From the NCBI GenBank assembly GCA_900550295.1, contig URRM01000007.1:1-37051 (forward strand): DNA of 37,051 nucleotides, given 5' to 3'. Position 1 is the stretch's first letter, and the number at the start of each line of letters is the position of its first letter. Shown here in pieces: positions 1-6,791 of this stretch. The position numbers and the translations under genes were made by a program. This stretch comes from an uncultured bacterium. GTDB lineage: Bacteria; Cyanobacteriota; Vampirovibrionia; Gastranaerophilales; Gastranaerophilaceae. The notes below the pieces were generated by a model. It saw only the letters and a list, made by a program, of their open reading frames with translations. It ran no database searches and had not been told where the DNA came from.

Positions 1-37
1 TGCAAATGCAACCCCGATTTCTTTGTTAATGTTTTTA

Positions 38-232
38 TTATTTACAAGATGTATTTGTCCAACTCAATTGCTTACCATTAGGGCATTTGCCTGTTCTGTC
101 AGCCTTTAAATAATCCATATTACCATTTGCAAGCACCCAACCTGAGCAACCGCCAAATTTAAAACAAGAAGTTTTTAATGCAGCATCGTTAACATTTGAT
201 GCAACTTCAGGAACAATACAACATAATGTCAT
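38..232 (-). pseudogene. C-terminal fragment resembling a prepilin-like protein
   Basis: A 64-residue open frame ends at 38. Its cysteine-rich C-terminus has a GNMDYLK segment, then LSW and a final TSCK, which resembles (from memory) the tails of prepilin-like proteins common in Gastranaerophilales. The N-terminal GFTLxELL cleavage motif and hydrophobic helix expected of a prepilin are absent. The frame is closed by a TAG only two codons before the first ATG, and that ATG lies at the edge of a hairpin belonging to an intergenic repeat (227-312). I see no Shine-Dalgarno sequence. I read it as the remnant of a prepilin gene. It could instead be a short real cysteine-rich peptide or an untranslated frame. 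Confidence 0.4.
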
Positions 233-312
233 CCCATGCTACGACACGGGATCTTTTTTATACACATACACAATTGCTTTTCAAAAAATTCCGCATCAAG
301 TGTGAGATGGCA
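227..312. repeat. Composite palindromic intergenic element (REP/MITE-like)
   Basis: Two palindromic units are separated by about 35 nt. The first is a hairpin with arms ATCCCATG (231-238) and CACGGGAT (245-252), 7 of 8 paired, loop CTACGA, followed on the + strand by a T-run. The second is a decayed palindrome at 289-309 (ATTCCGCA, TCAAG, TGTGAGAT). The outer ends read TGTCAT and ATGGCA, close to inverted. This is the layout of short non-autonomous intergenic repeats. The first hairpin plus T-run could also act as a +-strand terminator. Confidence 0.45.
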
Positions 313-423
313 ATAAAGACCATTAACACAGGCATATTCAATCGCTATGATACAGACTGTGAGAGTCAAATTTCTTTTTCAAGTCTGGAATTTGGCGTTA
401 TCAGACCAAAAGAGTACCACGTG

Positions 424-457
424 TACGTAAAAATACGTACGTATTTTTCTGTACGTA
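424..457. promoter_or_regulatory. TACGTA-rich palindrome, possible operator
   Basis: A perfect 20-bp palindrome lies at 429-448 (AAAAATACGTACGTATTTTT). It is flanked by further TACGTA copies at 424-429 and 452-457, so four TACGTA hexamers lie in 34 bp (starts 424, 434, 438, 452). It sits downstream of murI and upstream of the prepilin-like fragment. The base pairing is too AT-rich for a typical terminator. A binding site for a dimeric regulator is the simplest reading, but no cognate regulator is in the window. Confidence 0.35.
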
Positions 458-510
458 AAATAACAGACAAATTATTTTAAGAAAAATGGTATAATAGGTT
501 ATAAAAAATT

Positions 511-1329
511 TTACGCTTTTGCAAACTCAATCAACTTTGGTTCTTCGTGCAAATCGTAAAACATTTTTGCTGCGATTTTAAATTCTTTCGGATTTGCACT
601 CACATAAAATTTTTCTTGTCCTCCATTTTCATTTAATAAATTTTTAGAAGACAAATCATCTTTTATATAACTTGCAAAATATTCCGCAGGATCAATAAAC
701 ATATCTCGAGGTGCAAAAGTTGATAAAACATCCAATAAGAATGGATAGTGGGTACAACCCAAAAGAATTTTATCAGGATTGTTTTCAAGCATCCTATCAA
801 TGTTTTCTTTAATCAACTGAACGCTTAATTCATCGTTTTGTTTGTTTCCTTCAACAATTTGAACCCACCCCGGACAAGACATTTCAAAGACTTCTATATT
901 TGGGTTATGAGAATTAATTTCTCGTTTATAAGCTCCGGAAGAAATTGTTGCTGAGGTTGCAAACACTCCCAAACGTTCAATCGGTAGTTGTGAAATAATT
1001 TTCGCACAAGATTGAATTATCGGATAAAGCGTATAATCGAATTTGTTGTTATATTCATCATAAACATTTGCAGAGGTTGTATTACAAGCCATAACAACAG
1101 CCTTCACATCTTCGCATTTAAAATAATTGAAGATATCGGCAGTCAAATCAATCAACTGTTGTTTTGATTTTTGACCGTAAGGACAATTTTTAAGGTCGCC
1201 AAAGTAGATGTAATCTTCATTTGGAAGAATTTCTTTTAACTTTTTATATACGGTCAAACCGCCTACGCCCGAATCAAATACGGCAATAGGTTTATTTTTG
1301 TTGTTGTTTATAGTAGTTGATGATACCAT
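511..1329 (-). CDS. murI: Glutamate racemase
   Basis: A 272-residue cytoplasmic enzyme that interconverts L- and D-glutamate, supplying D-Glu for peptidoglycan. The family landmarks are all visible: FDSGVGGLTV near residue 18, the first catalytic cysteine in ACNTTSA (Cys82), and the second in LGCTHYPF (Cys192). Length is normal for the family. The ATG at 1329 lies inside the 3' end of the upstream amidase gene (38-bp overlap) and is preceded by AAAAGG about 10 nt away, so the two wall genes are probably co-transcribed and translationally coupled. The stop is followed by the TACGTA palindrome region. The assignment is secure; only the exact start could shift by a few codons. Confidence 0.96.
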   Translation of the reverse strand: MVSSTTINNNKNKPIAVFDSGVGGLTVYKKLKEILPNEDYIYFGDLKNCPYGQKSKQQLIDLTADIFNYFKCEDVKAVVMACNTTSANVYDEYNNKFDYTLYPIIQSCAKIISQLPIERLGVFATSATISSGAYKREINSHNPNIEVFEMSCPGWVQIVEGNKQNDELSVQLIKENIDRMLENNPDKILLGCTHYPFLLDVLSTFAPRDMFIDPAEYFASYIKDDLSSKNLLNENGGQEKFYVSANPKEFKIAAKMFYDLHEEPKLIEFAKA

Positions 1330-3271
1330 TTGTTATGCCTTTTGCAGTTGCCTGCTTACGTTTTTCAGAAACTAATTCTGCCCTTTCATTATCATTTGAA
1401 ATAAATCCAATTTCAACCAAAATTGCTGGCATTGTTGTATGATTTATAACATAAAATCTTGATTTAAACAAACCACGGTCTTTTGTAGTTGTAACTTGTG
1501 CCATTAAGGCATTATGTACCGATTTTGCAAGTCCGATACTGTAATCGTGGTAGTAGTGAGTTTCAATACCGGTTGCTTCGGTACCGTTGCTTGAATTTAC
1601 GTGAATACTTACAAATATATCCGGTTTAACCTTTTCGGCAATATCTACGATACCTTGAAGTGGAACAAATTTGTCTGTATCGTGACTCATATATACTTTA
1701 TAGCCTTTTGAGCGTAACATTGCAGCCACAAGTTTTGAAACATCAAGGGTAATATCTTTTTCGTTTATACCTGCACGAATTGCACCGTAATCTTTACCGC
1801 CGTGTCCCGGATCAATTACGACAACCTTTTCACCATTTTTTCTTGGTGTAATTTTTGGTATTTCTACGGTTGATTTTTCGTCGTTTTTAACCTTTGTTGG
1901 CAAAGTTGTCGGAGTATCAAGAATTGTTGTTTGACGTTTAATTTCTTTGCTTGGTGAATTAAACGCAATTTTTATAGTCCTTGCATCAGTACCTGTATAA
2001 ACTTTTACCGTATCTCTTGAATCCAAAGGAATAGAGTATCTAAGCCCAATTCTTGGCATCAAATACATTTTTGAACTTTCAACTGAAGTTCCTTTGATAA
2101 CAGAGCGAAAATCTTGGTCATTATATTGAAGAGCGTTAAACATATACAAGGTCAAATTGTTTGTATCACGCTTCACGGAATAAACGACAGGTTTGCTGAA
2201 ATATAAATTTAGTCCGTAATTTTGTTCATTTGTTTTTGTAACTCTAGTGCTGACAAGGTTTGTAGTCACATTTGAAAGTTTATCGTGGCTTAAGTTTTCT
2301 TTATCCGCAATCAAAACAGATTGTCCATCAGCTGAATAAACAGGAATATACCTGCCTGCGTTTGGAGTTGTAATTACAATTCTTGCCCTATTGGCTTCAA
2401 ATTGTCCGACACGAATTGTATCTTCACCGTATTTAAACACTTTTGAACGAACTTGCGGACTTGTTACTGTATTTGCAAAATCAAGAACCAATCTGTTTGG
2501 ATTTGGTAACACCATTGGTTTTTCAATTGTAAAAGTACCATAACCGCTTATTAAAATACCGTTTTGACGAGCTTGAACCCCGGTCAAATAGTATTTAGAT
2601 TTTAATTTGAAGTTCTTTTTAATTACTGAAACGTTTGCGTTTTGATAAGAACTTTTCACGTTCACAGGAACCGTAGAGTTGTCAAAAGCTTGTTGTATTT
2701 GGTTTAGAACTTTTTCAGGCGCATTATTAACAGTTGAAGTTAGCGGTAAATCTGTTGCCTTAACTTGTTGAGAGGTCATTGAAATGAAAGAATAGTAGTC
2801 ATTTGAGTCAAATTTTGTATCTCTGTAAATTTCATGCATGTAATTTGCCAACGAGCAGACATCTTTGTTAATTTGTACGATAATATTACCGTTTAGCCTC
2901 ATAACCTTCAAATTAGAAGTGTTATAAGCATCAGCAAAATACATTACAACCCTTACAACATTTGGATTTGTACTATTTTGAGATACAACAATTTGTCTTA
3001 ACACCCCTCCTGACGTAACTTGAAAATCTTGTTTTTGTGTTGCAAGAACAGTGTTTTCAATATCAAAATAAACTCTGTTTGGATTTGAAAGTTTAACTAA
3101 TTTAACAGGAGTTTTGTCACTTGAAGAGGAACCTCCTGAGGTTAAAAACAACATCTTTGCAGAAATATCATAGTTTACAGACGTAATTTTATCATCTGCA
3201 AGCGCCATTTGAGCGCCTACAAACCCGATAAAAAATAATATTAAAGTTATAAAATATAATATTCTTTTCAT
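1292..3271 (-). CDS. AMIN-domain N-acetylmuramoyl-L-alanine amidase (AmiC-like)
   Basis: An exported zinc amidase that cuts the bond between MurNAc and the stem peptide, normally for daughter-cell separation. From the ATG at 3271 the 659-residue product starts with a signal peptide (MKRILYFITLILFFIGF, cleavage near ALA-DD). At least two AMIN-type beta domains follow, each with an NPNRxxxD/NRLVLDF-type strand (about residues 30-135 and 220-325), with perhaps a third. The Amidase_3 domain is at about 482-657: DPGHGG and NEKD (zinc ligands), SIHVN (zinc ligand) and VEIGFISN (catalytic Glu) are all present. An in-frame ATG at 3304 also exists, but it forms part of a predicted extended -10 (TGGTAAAAT), so 3271 is preferred. 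AMIN plus Amidase_3 in this order is typical of Cyanobacteria and relatives. murI overlaps its 3' end. Confidence 0.92.
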   Translation of the reverse strand: MKRILYFITLILFFIGFVGAQMALADDKITSVNYDISAKMLFLTSGGSSSSDKTPVKLVKLSNPNRVYFDIENTVLATQKQDFQVTSGGVLRQIVVSQNSTNPNVVRVVMYFADAYNTSNLKVMRLNGNIIVQINKDVCSLANYMHEIYRDTKFDSNDYYSFISMTSQQVKATDLPLTSTVNNAPEKVLNQIQQAFDNSTVPVNVKSSYQNANVSVIKKNFKLKSKYYLTGVQARQNGILISGYGTFTIEKPMVLPNPNRLVLDFANTVTSPQVRSKVFKYGEDTIRVGQFEANRARIVITTPNAGRYIPVYSADGQSVLIADKENLSHDKLSNVTTNLVSTRVTKTNEQNYGLNLYFSKPVVYSVKRDTNNLTLYMFNALQYNDQDFRSVIKGTSVESSKMYLMPRIGLRYSIPLDSRDTVKVYTGTDARTIKIAFNSPSKEIKRQTTILDTPTTLPTKVKNDEKSTVEIPKITPRKNGEKVVVIDPGHGGKDYGAIRAGINEKDITLDVSKLVAAMLRSKGYKVYMSHDTDKFVPLQGIVDIAEKVKPDIFVSIHVNSSNGTEATGIETHYYHDYSIGLAKSVHNALMAQVTTTKDRGLFKSRFYVINHTTMPAILVEIGFISNDNERAELVSEKRKQATAKGITNGIINYYKQQQK

Positions 3272-3294
3272 GTGTACTACTAACTTATTTTGAT

Positions 3295-3323
3295 ATTTTA
3301 CCATTTTTTTTACATCTTGAAAA
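3295..3323 (-). promoter_or_regulatory. Predicted promoter of the amidase-murI operon
   Basis: On the minus strand TTTTCA (3323-3318) is followed after 17 nt by an extended -10, TGG then TAAAAT (3300-3295). The start point would fall near 3288, giving a leader of roughly 17 nt to the ATG at 3271. The upstream in-frame ATG at 3304 lies in this promoter and would not be transcribed. Confidence 0.5.
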
Positions 3324-3327
3324 ATAG

Positions 3328-3356
3328 TTGACCTTTCTTAAAAAAAAGTTTATGAT
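3328..3356 (+). promoter_or_regulatory. Strong sigma-70-type promoter for the 3374 gene
   Basis: TTGACC (3328-3333), a 17-nt spacer, then TATGAT (3351-3356). Transcription would start near 3363, leaving a leader of about 11 nt that contains AAGGAT just before the ATG at 3374. It is divergent from the amidase promoter, with its -35 within a few bases of that promoter. Confidence 0.6.
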
Positions 3357-3373
3357 TTTATAAAAAAGGATGT

Positions 3374-3715
3374 ATGCGAATGAACTTAAAACGCCGTTGG
3401 TACGACAAAAACGATGCTACATTAAAAGCATTTAATATATTACAAAAATTAGGCTCCGAGCAAAAAAGAGTTTTGTCAAGTGATTTAATCACTATTGCAA
3501 AACAAATAAAAGACCTTCATAAAGAAGAGGAATTGGAAGAAGCTCAAAGCATTGGCATTGACAGAGTAATGGGATTGTTTCAACAAACAATCAACGAACG
3601 TCGTTGGTATGATAAAAACGAAGACTTGAAGTATGCTCTAAAAACAATTTCTACACTTCCTGAAAAAGATTTCTTTACAATTATGGAAGGACTTGCTATT
3701 TCTTCTAACGATTAA
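3374..3715 (+). CDS. Small protein with duplicated RRWYDKN module
   Basis: A 113-residue soluble protein of unknown function. The heptad RRWYDKN occurs twice, at residues 7-13 and 76-82. Each copy is followed by a similar predicted helix (LKAFNILQKL; LKYALKTISTL), so the protein looks like two diverged copies of a roughly 40-residue helical module joined by an acidic helix. There is no signal peptide, membrane segment or catalytic-looking motif. AAGGAT lies just upstream and a strong promoter precedes it. I recall small RWYDK proteins from Gastranaerophilales genomes but no characterised member. A hairpin terminator follows at 3741. It is a real gene by promoter, SD and composition; its role is unknown. 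Confidence 0.8.
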   Translation: MRMNLKRRWYDKNDATLKAFNILQKLGSEQKRVLSSDLITIAKQIKDLHKEEELEEAQSIGIDRVMGLFQQTINERRWYDKNEDLKYALKTISTLPEKDFFTIMEGLAISSND

Positions 3716-3740
3716 AATTTGAACAATAATTTCTAAACAA

Positions 3741-3773
3741 AACGGTTGATTCTACTAAAGTTCAGCCGTTTTC
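3741..3773 (+). terminator. Intrinsic terminator after the RRWYDKN gene
   Basis: Arms AACGGTTGA (3741-3749) and TCAGCCGTT (3762-3770) pair with one G-U wobble across a 12-nt loop, followed by TTCT. The T-run is short, so it may act as an attenuator ahead of the 57-aa gene rather than a complete stop. Confidence 0.5.
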
Positions 3774-3810
3774 TGTCGATTACTCTTACACAAGAAAAGG
3801 AGAGAGTAAC

Positions 3811-3984
3811 ATGGCAAGAATTATTGAAAACGAAGTCGGAAAAAGAAGATTAATCAGAATGTCGACAGACGATGTGATTAGTGTTGTAAGAGAATACCAA
3901 AGAGTTGTGAAGTTAAGAAGTTCAAGTGAGGAAGTCAGAAATCAACTCGAAGATTGTGTTATCTTTATTCCGGAAGACGTATAA
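3811..3984 (+). CDS. 57-aa conserved-looking small protein
   Basis: ATG at 3811 to TAA at 3984 encodes a 57-residue charged protein starting MARIIENEVG and ending FIPEDV. A strong Shine-Dalgarno (AAAGGAGAG) lies 6-8 nt before the ATG. The sequence looks like a compact helical domain (STDDVISVVREYQRVV, then a helix with SSSEEVRNQLED) ending in a short strand. There is no signal peptide or membrane segment, and one cysteine. It follows the RRWYDKN gene after a weak terminator and precedes the 440-aa gene, which has its own promoter. The function is unknown; an adaptor or regulatory role is only a guess. The SD and amino-acid composition argue that it is real. Confidence 0.72.
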   Translation: MARIIENEVGKRRLIRMSTDDVISVVREYQRVVKLRSSSEEVRNQLEDCVIFIPEDV

Positions 3985-4067
3985 AATTTTAAAAACTCAT
4001 GTATACGTTCAACAGAGGATTTGAGCAAAAATTTATAGTCCAAACAATTGATATTTCATGGAAAATG

Positions 4068-4095
4068 TTGATTTTCAAAAAAATATTATTATAAT
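4068..4095 (+). promoter_or_regulatory. Promoter of the 440-aa protein gene
   Basis: TTGATT (4068-4073), a 16-nt spacer and TATAAT (4090-4095). The start point would be near 4102. AGAGGAGA at 4123-4130 gives a near-perfect Shine-Dalgarno 7 nt before the ATG at 4138, consistent with high expression. Confidence 0.62.
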
Positions 4096-4137
4096 CATTT
4101 ACATAGATTAATATGGACATAAAGAGGAGATACGCTT

Positions 4138-5460
4138 ATGGGTATGGCTGCTTCACAGGCAAGATACTTAGGTCTTACTGCCAGAAAAACTAACACCGAA
4201 TACGAAGGTCAACAAATCAACCAAGCACGTACAGCGCTTGCTAACCAGTCTGCAAACCTTTGGAACAGAATGTTAGCACTTCAAGTGCCTACAGCTCCAA
4301 AAACAACAGACTATACGACTCAACAATATGCTTTCACTGACGGCTACAACGATTACGAAATCGACAGCTATCAAAATGTTGATTATACTGATCCTGATAC
4401 CGGCGAAAAATATAATTACGAAGTAACTTATCACTACAACCAAGAAGTGTTTAAAGCAATTCAACAAAAGAACTCAAACCCACAAGTTCAAAAAGTTACT
4501 AATTACACAACTAACAATGCTGTTGAACAAAATACAAAAGTTACTAAAAACCAAGATAATTCTTACACGGTAACAGACCAAGCCGGCACAACTTCTGCTC
4601 AATTCAAAAAATGTACCGCAGAAGATTTGGATAACTTAAAAGCTTTACAAAGCAAAGGCTTGATTACAATTGATAACATTGAAGACTTCTATAAAGCAGA
4701 AGGAACAGAAAATCCGACTGTTTACGCTAAAAAAGAAGACTTAGAAAATATTGATAAAACAGCAACTCAAGAAGGGGATTTACCTGTTTATGGGGTATCT
4801 AACGCAGATTACTCATACAAACTTGGTAACTCTGAAGCTGAAAGACTTGACTTGACAGATCCTGTTCAAAAAGCAGATTACGACCAAATAATTCACGATT
4901 TCCCTGAATTAGCAGGTGTTGATCCTAATGAAATTTGGGTATATCAAAAGAACGGCAGAACTTGCTACGCTACAGAATCTGAATTAAACGAATGTATTGC
5001 AAGCGGTTTGGCAAACCAACCTCCAGTAGATGACAAATACCAAATTTCATCACCTATTGATTATCAAAAGAACTTAAATCAATACTACGCAACACACAAA
5101 AAAGAAGATATTACAAGACAAGAATACGCAAGACTTGATGATGCATCAGGTACAGGAAGATATAAAAACATTAAACTTCAAAGTTCAAGCGAATCTTTCG
5201 CATTGAAATCAGAAGAAACTACAGACACAGCTTCTTACGATGATGCAATGAATCAATACAACTACGACATTCTGGCTTATGAAAAAGAACTTGCAGACAT
5301 CAACGCTAAGACTTCAAAAATTCAAGTCCAAGACAGAACTCTTGAATTGAGATTAAAACAACTTGATACTGAACAAAAAGCTCTTACAACTGAAATGGAT
5401 GCCGTAAAGAGCGTAATCCAAAAAAACGTCGAAATGACCTTCAAAACATTCAGTTCATAA
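4138..5460 (+). CDS. Lineage-specific protein with flagellin-like end-conserved architecture
   Basis: A 440-residue protein of unknown function. The N-terminus (MGMAASQARYLGLTARKTN, to about residue 50) is helical and amphipathic and lacks a signal peptide. Residues 50-340 are rich in N, Q, Y, T and D with few hydrophobic runs. The last 90 residues are a long predicted coiled coil (ILAYEKELADINAK, then DRTLELRLKQLDTEQ) ending in a helix, KNVEMTFKTFSS. Conserved-looking helical ends around a variable middle recall axial proteins exported by flagellar or type III systems, but there is no homology claim and no secretion gene nearby. I recall related proteins starting MGMAASQAR in Gastranaerophilales, often in several copies. 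It has its own promoter, a strong SD and an efficient terminator, so it is a well-expressed single-gene unit. Confidence 0.82.
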   Translation: MGMAASQARYLGLTARKTNTEYEGQQINQARTALANQSANLWNRMLALQVPTAPKTTDYTTQQYAFTDGYNDYEIDSYQNVDYTDPDTGEKYNYEVTYHYNQEVFKAIQQKNSNPQVQKVTNYTTNNAVEQNTKVTKNQDNSYTVTDQAGTTSAQFKKCTAEDLDNLKALQSKGLITIDNIEDFYKAEGTENPTVYAKKEDLENIDKTATQEGDLPVYGVSNADYSYKLGNSEAERLDLTDPVQKADYDQIIHDFPELAGVDPNEIWVYQKNGRTCYATESELNECIASGLANQPPVDDKYQISSPIDYQKNLNQYYATHKKEDITRQEYARLDDASGTGRYKNIKLQSSSESFALKSEETTDTASYDDAMNQYNYDILAYEKELADINAKTSKIQVQDRTLELRLKQLDTEQKALTTEMDAVKSVIQKNVEMTFKTFSS

Positions 5461-5483
5461 TAAAAAAGAAAGGATATTTTTTA

Positions 5484-5524
5484 AACGGCGCCTTTGCAAA
5501 TTTGCAAGGGCGCCGTTCTTGTTC
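5484..5524 (+). terminator. Near-perfect palindromic terminator
   Basis: Two 17-nt arms, 5484-5500 and 5501-5517, pair completely with one G-U wobble and no formal loop (AACGGCGCC... to ...GGCGCCGTT). The GC-rich base is followed by CTTGTT. Despite the modest T-run, a stem this stable should stop transcription after the 440-aa gene. Confidence 0.65.
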
Positions 5525-5647
5525 ATTAAGGTTAAAAAAAATCCCCCAGTCGGGGTTAGAAAAAAAAATTGAAATTCACGACGGCGACGCTGTAATGTTT
5601 GCGAATGAACCGTTTGAGTTTCATATTAAATAAGGAGAAAATTAAAT

Positions 5648-6040
5648 ATGAAAAAAAATCTAATCATCATTTCGTTAATATTTGTACTACCGCTTGTTGC
5701 TTATGCCGTATTATCAGGTACAAAGGCAGAATCAGCAACAAAAGAACACGTTAGCGGAATGCCTCAAATTATAAAATTCTCTTCAAAACTTTGCTCTGAT
5801 TGCAAAAAAATGCGTGGAGTTTTTGAAGATGTAATGCCTAAATATTCAAGTAGTATTGAAGTTATAGAATATGACATTGAAAAAAATGATAAAAATATTG
5901 ATAATGCAATTAATCAATATAAGGTAAACCTTGTACCTACAGTTATTTACATTGACAAAAACGGCAAAGTTGTCAGAAAAACTGAAGGTTATGTAGACAA
6001 AAATAAATTTGAAACTTATGTGAAAGAGTTATTGAACTGA
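5648..6040 (+). CDS. Membrane-anchored periplasmic thioredoxin-like protein
   Basis: A 130-residue protein with an N-terminal signal/anchor helix (residues 4-22) and then a thioredoxin fold. The redox motif is CSDC (Cys49, Cys52) in the strand-helix context KFSSKLCSDCKKM, and the cis-proline is in VPT (Pro97). It probably works outside the membrane as a thiol-disulfide reductase or oxidase. The next gene, 2 nt downstream, encodes a CcdA-like membrane electron carrier, so the pair probably moves reducing power from cytoplasmic thioredoxin to exported proteins. AAGGAGA precedes the ATG. No cytochrome c gene is visible, so its substrate could be any exported cysteine protein, including the cysteine-rich prepilin-like proteins. 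Confidence 0.85.
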   Translation: MKKNLIIISLIFVLPLVAYAVLSGTKAESATKEHVSGMPQIIKFSSKLCSDCKKMRGVFEDVMPKYSSSIEVIEYDIEKNDKNIDNAINQYKVNLVPTVIYIDKNGKVVRKTEGYVDKNKFETYVKELLN

Positions 6041-6041
6041 T

Positions 6042-6749
6042 ATGATAGATGTTATAAATGTACTTGCACAACCAAATAATCAACAATTTGAAATTGCAAT
6101 GCTTTTGGCTTCTTTCTTAGGCGGTGTAATTGCCTCAATAAGCCCTTGCTCATTAGCTATGCTTCCAATTATCATCGGATACGTTGGCGGTTATACAAAA
6201 GATAAACCCCTAAAAGTATTTTTCCAAATGCTAATGTTTATCTTTGGTACAGCCATTGTGTTCACAACAATTGGGATAATCTGTGCAATTACGGGCAAAG
6301 TTTTTATTTCGTTTTTAGGTAGCTACTTTGGGCTGATTATTGCCTCGTTCTTAATTGTTATGGGGTTAAAGTTAGTCGAAGTTTTAGATTTTGAATTTCC
6401 AATGTTTATAAAATCCTTCCCTAAAAATGAAGGTAAATTTGCATTCATATATCCGTTAATTTTAGGTATAGTCTTTGCTTTAGCGGGAACACCTTGTTCA
6501 ACACCCATTTTGGCAGGCATTATGGCGTTTGCATCAGTTATGAAAAACATTCCAATCGCAATGCTTATGCTATTCCTATTCGCTTTAGGTCAAGGCTTAA
6601 TCCTTCTAATTGCAGGCGTTTTCACATCAACTTTGAAAAATATGTCCGCATTTGCCAAAATTTCAAATATCTTGGTGAAAATTTGTGGTGTCCTACTTGT
6701 TCTTTCAGGCTTGTATATTTTTTATAAGATTTTCTCTTCACTATTGTAA
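6042..6749 (+). CDS. CcdA/DsbD-type membrane thiol-disulfide carrier
   Basis: A 235-residue, about six-helix membrane protein of the CcdA (DsbD beta-domain) family. The two redox cysteines stand in the expected motifs: SISPCSLAMLP (Cys36) in helix 1 and AGTPCSTPIL (Cys152) in helix 4. This pair passes electrons across the membrane from thioredoxin to an exported partner. The ATG at 6042 follows the thioredoxin-like gene's TGA (6038-6040) with one intervening base, a strong sign that the two products work together. Length is normal for short CcdA. I do not assign a narrower name because cytochrome c maturation genes are not seen in the window. Confidence 0.88.
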   Translation: MIDVINVLAQPNNQQFEIAMLLASFLGGVIASISPCSLAMLPIIIGYVGGYTKDKPLKVFFQMLMFIFGTAIVFTTIGIICAITGKVFISFLGSYFGLIIASFLIVMGLKLVEVLDFEFPMFIKSFPKNEGKFAFIYPLILGIVFALAGTPCSTPILAGIMAFASVMKNIPIAMLMLFLFALGQGLILLIAGVFTSTLKNMSAFAKISNILVKICGVLLVLSGLYIFYKIFSSLL

Positions 6750-6771
6750 TATAGCTATTCCGTTGTACAAT
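6744..6771 (+). promoter_or_regulatory. Possible promoter of the ribH operon
   Basis: TTGTAA (6744-6749, overlapping the ccdA-like stop), a 16-nt spacer and TACAAT (6766-6771). AAAAAGGAG follows before the ATG at 6792. No hairpin separates it from the ccdA-like gene, so read-through is also likely. Confidence 0.45.
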
Positions 6772-6791
6772 AGAGAAAAAGGAGTTATTTT

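Noticed and set aside
196..480. 94-codon open frame on the + strand
   Set aside because: It runs through the repeat hairpin and the TACGTA palindrome, has no Shine-Dalgarno and shows no domain. The frame is better explained as a by-product of the repeat.
3272..3304. Longer amidase start at 3304
   Set aside because: The ATG is part of a predicted extended -10, and the signal peptide begins cleanly at 3271.
5454..5633. Frameshift extension of the 440-aa protein to 5633
   Set aside because: An open +1 frame exists, but it reads through a perfect terminator and the 440-aa protein ends naturally in its coiled coil.
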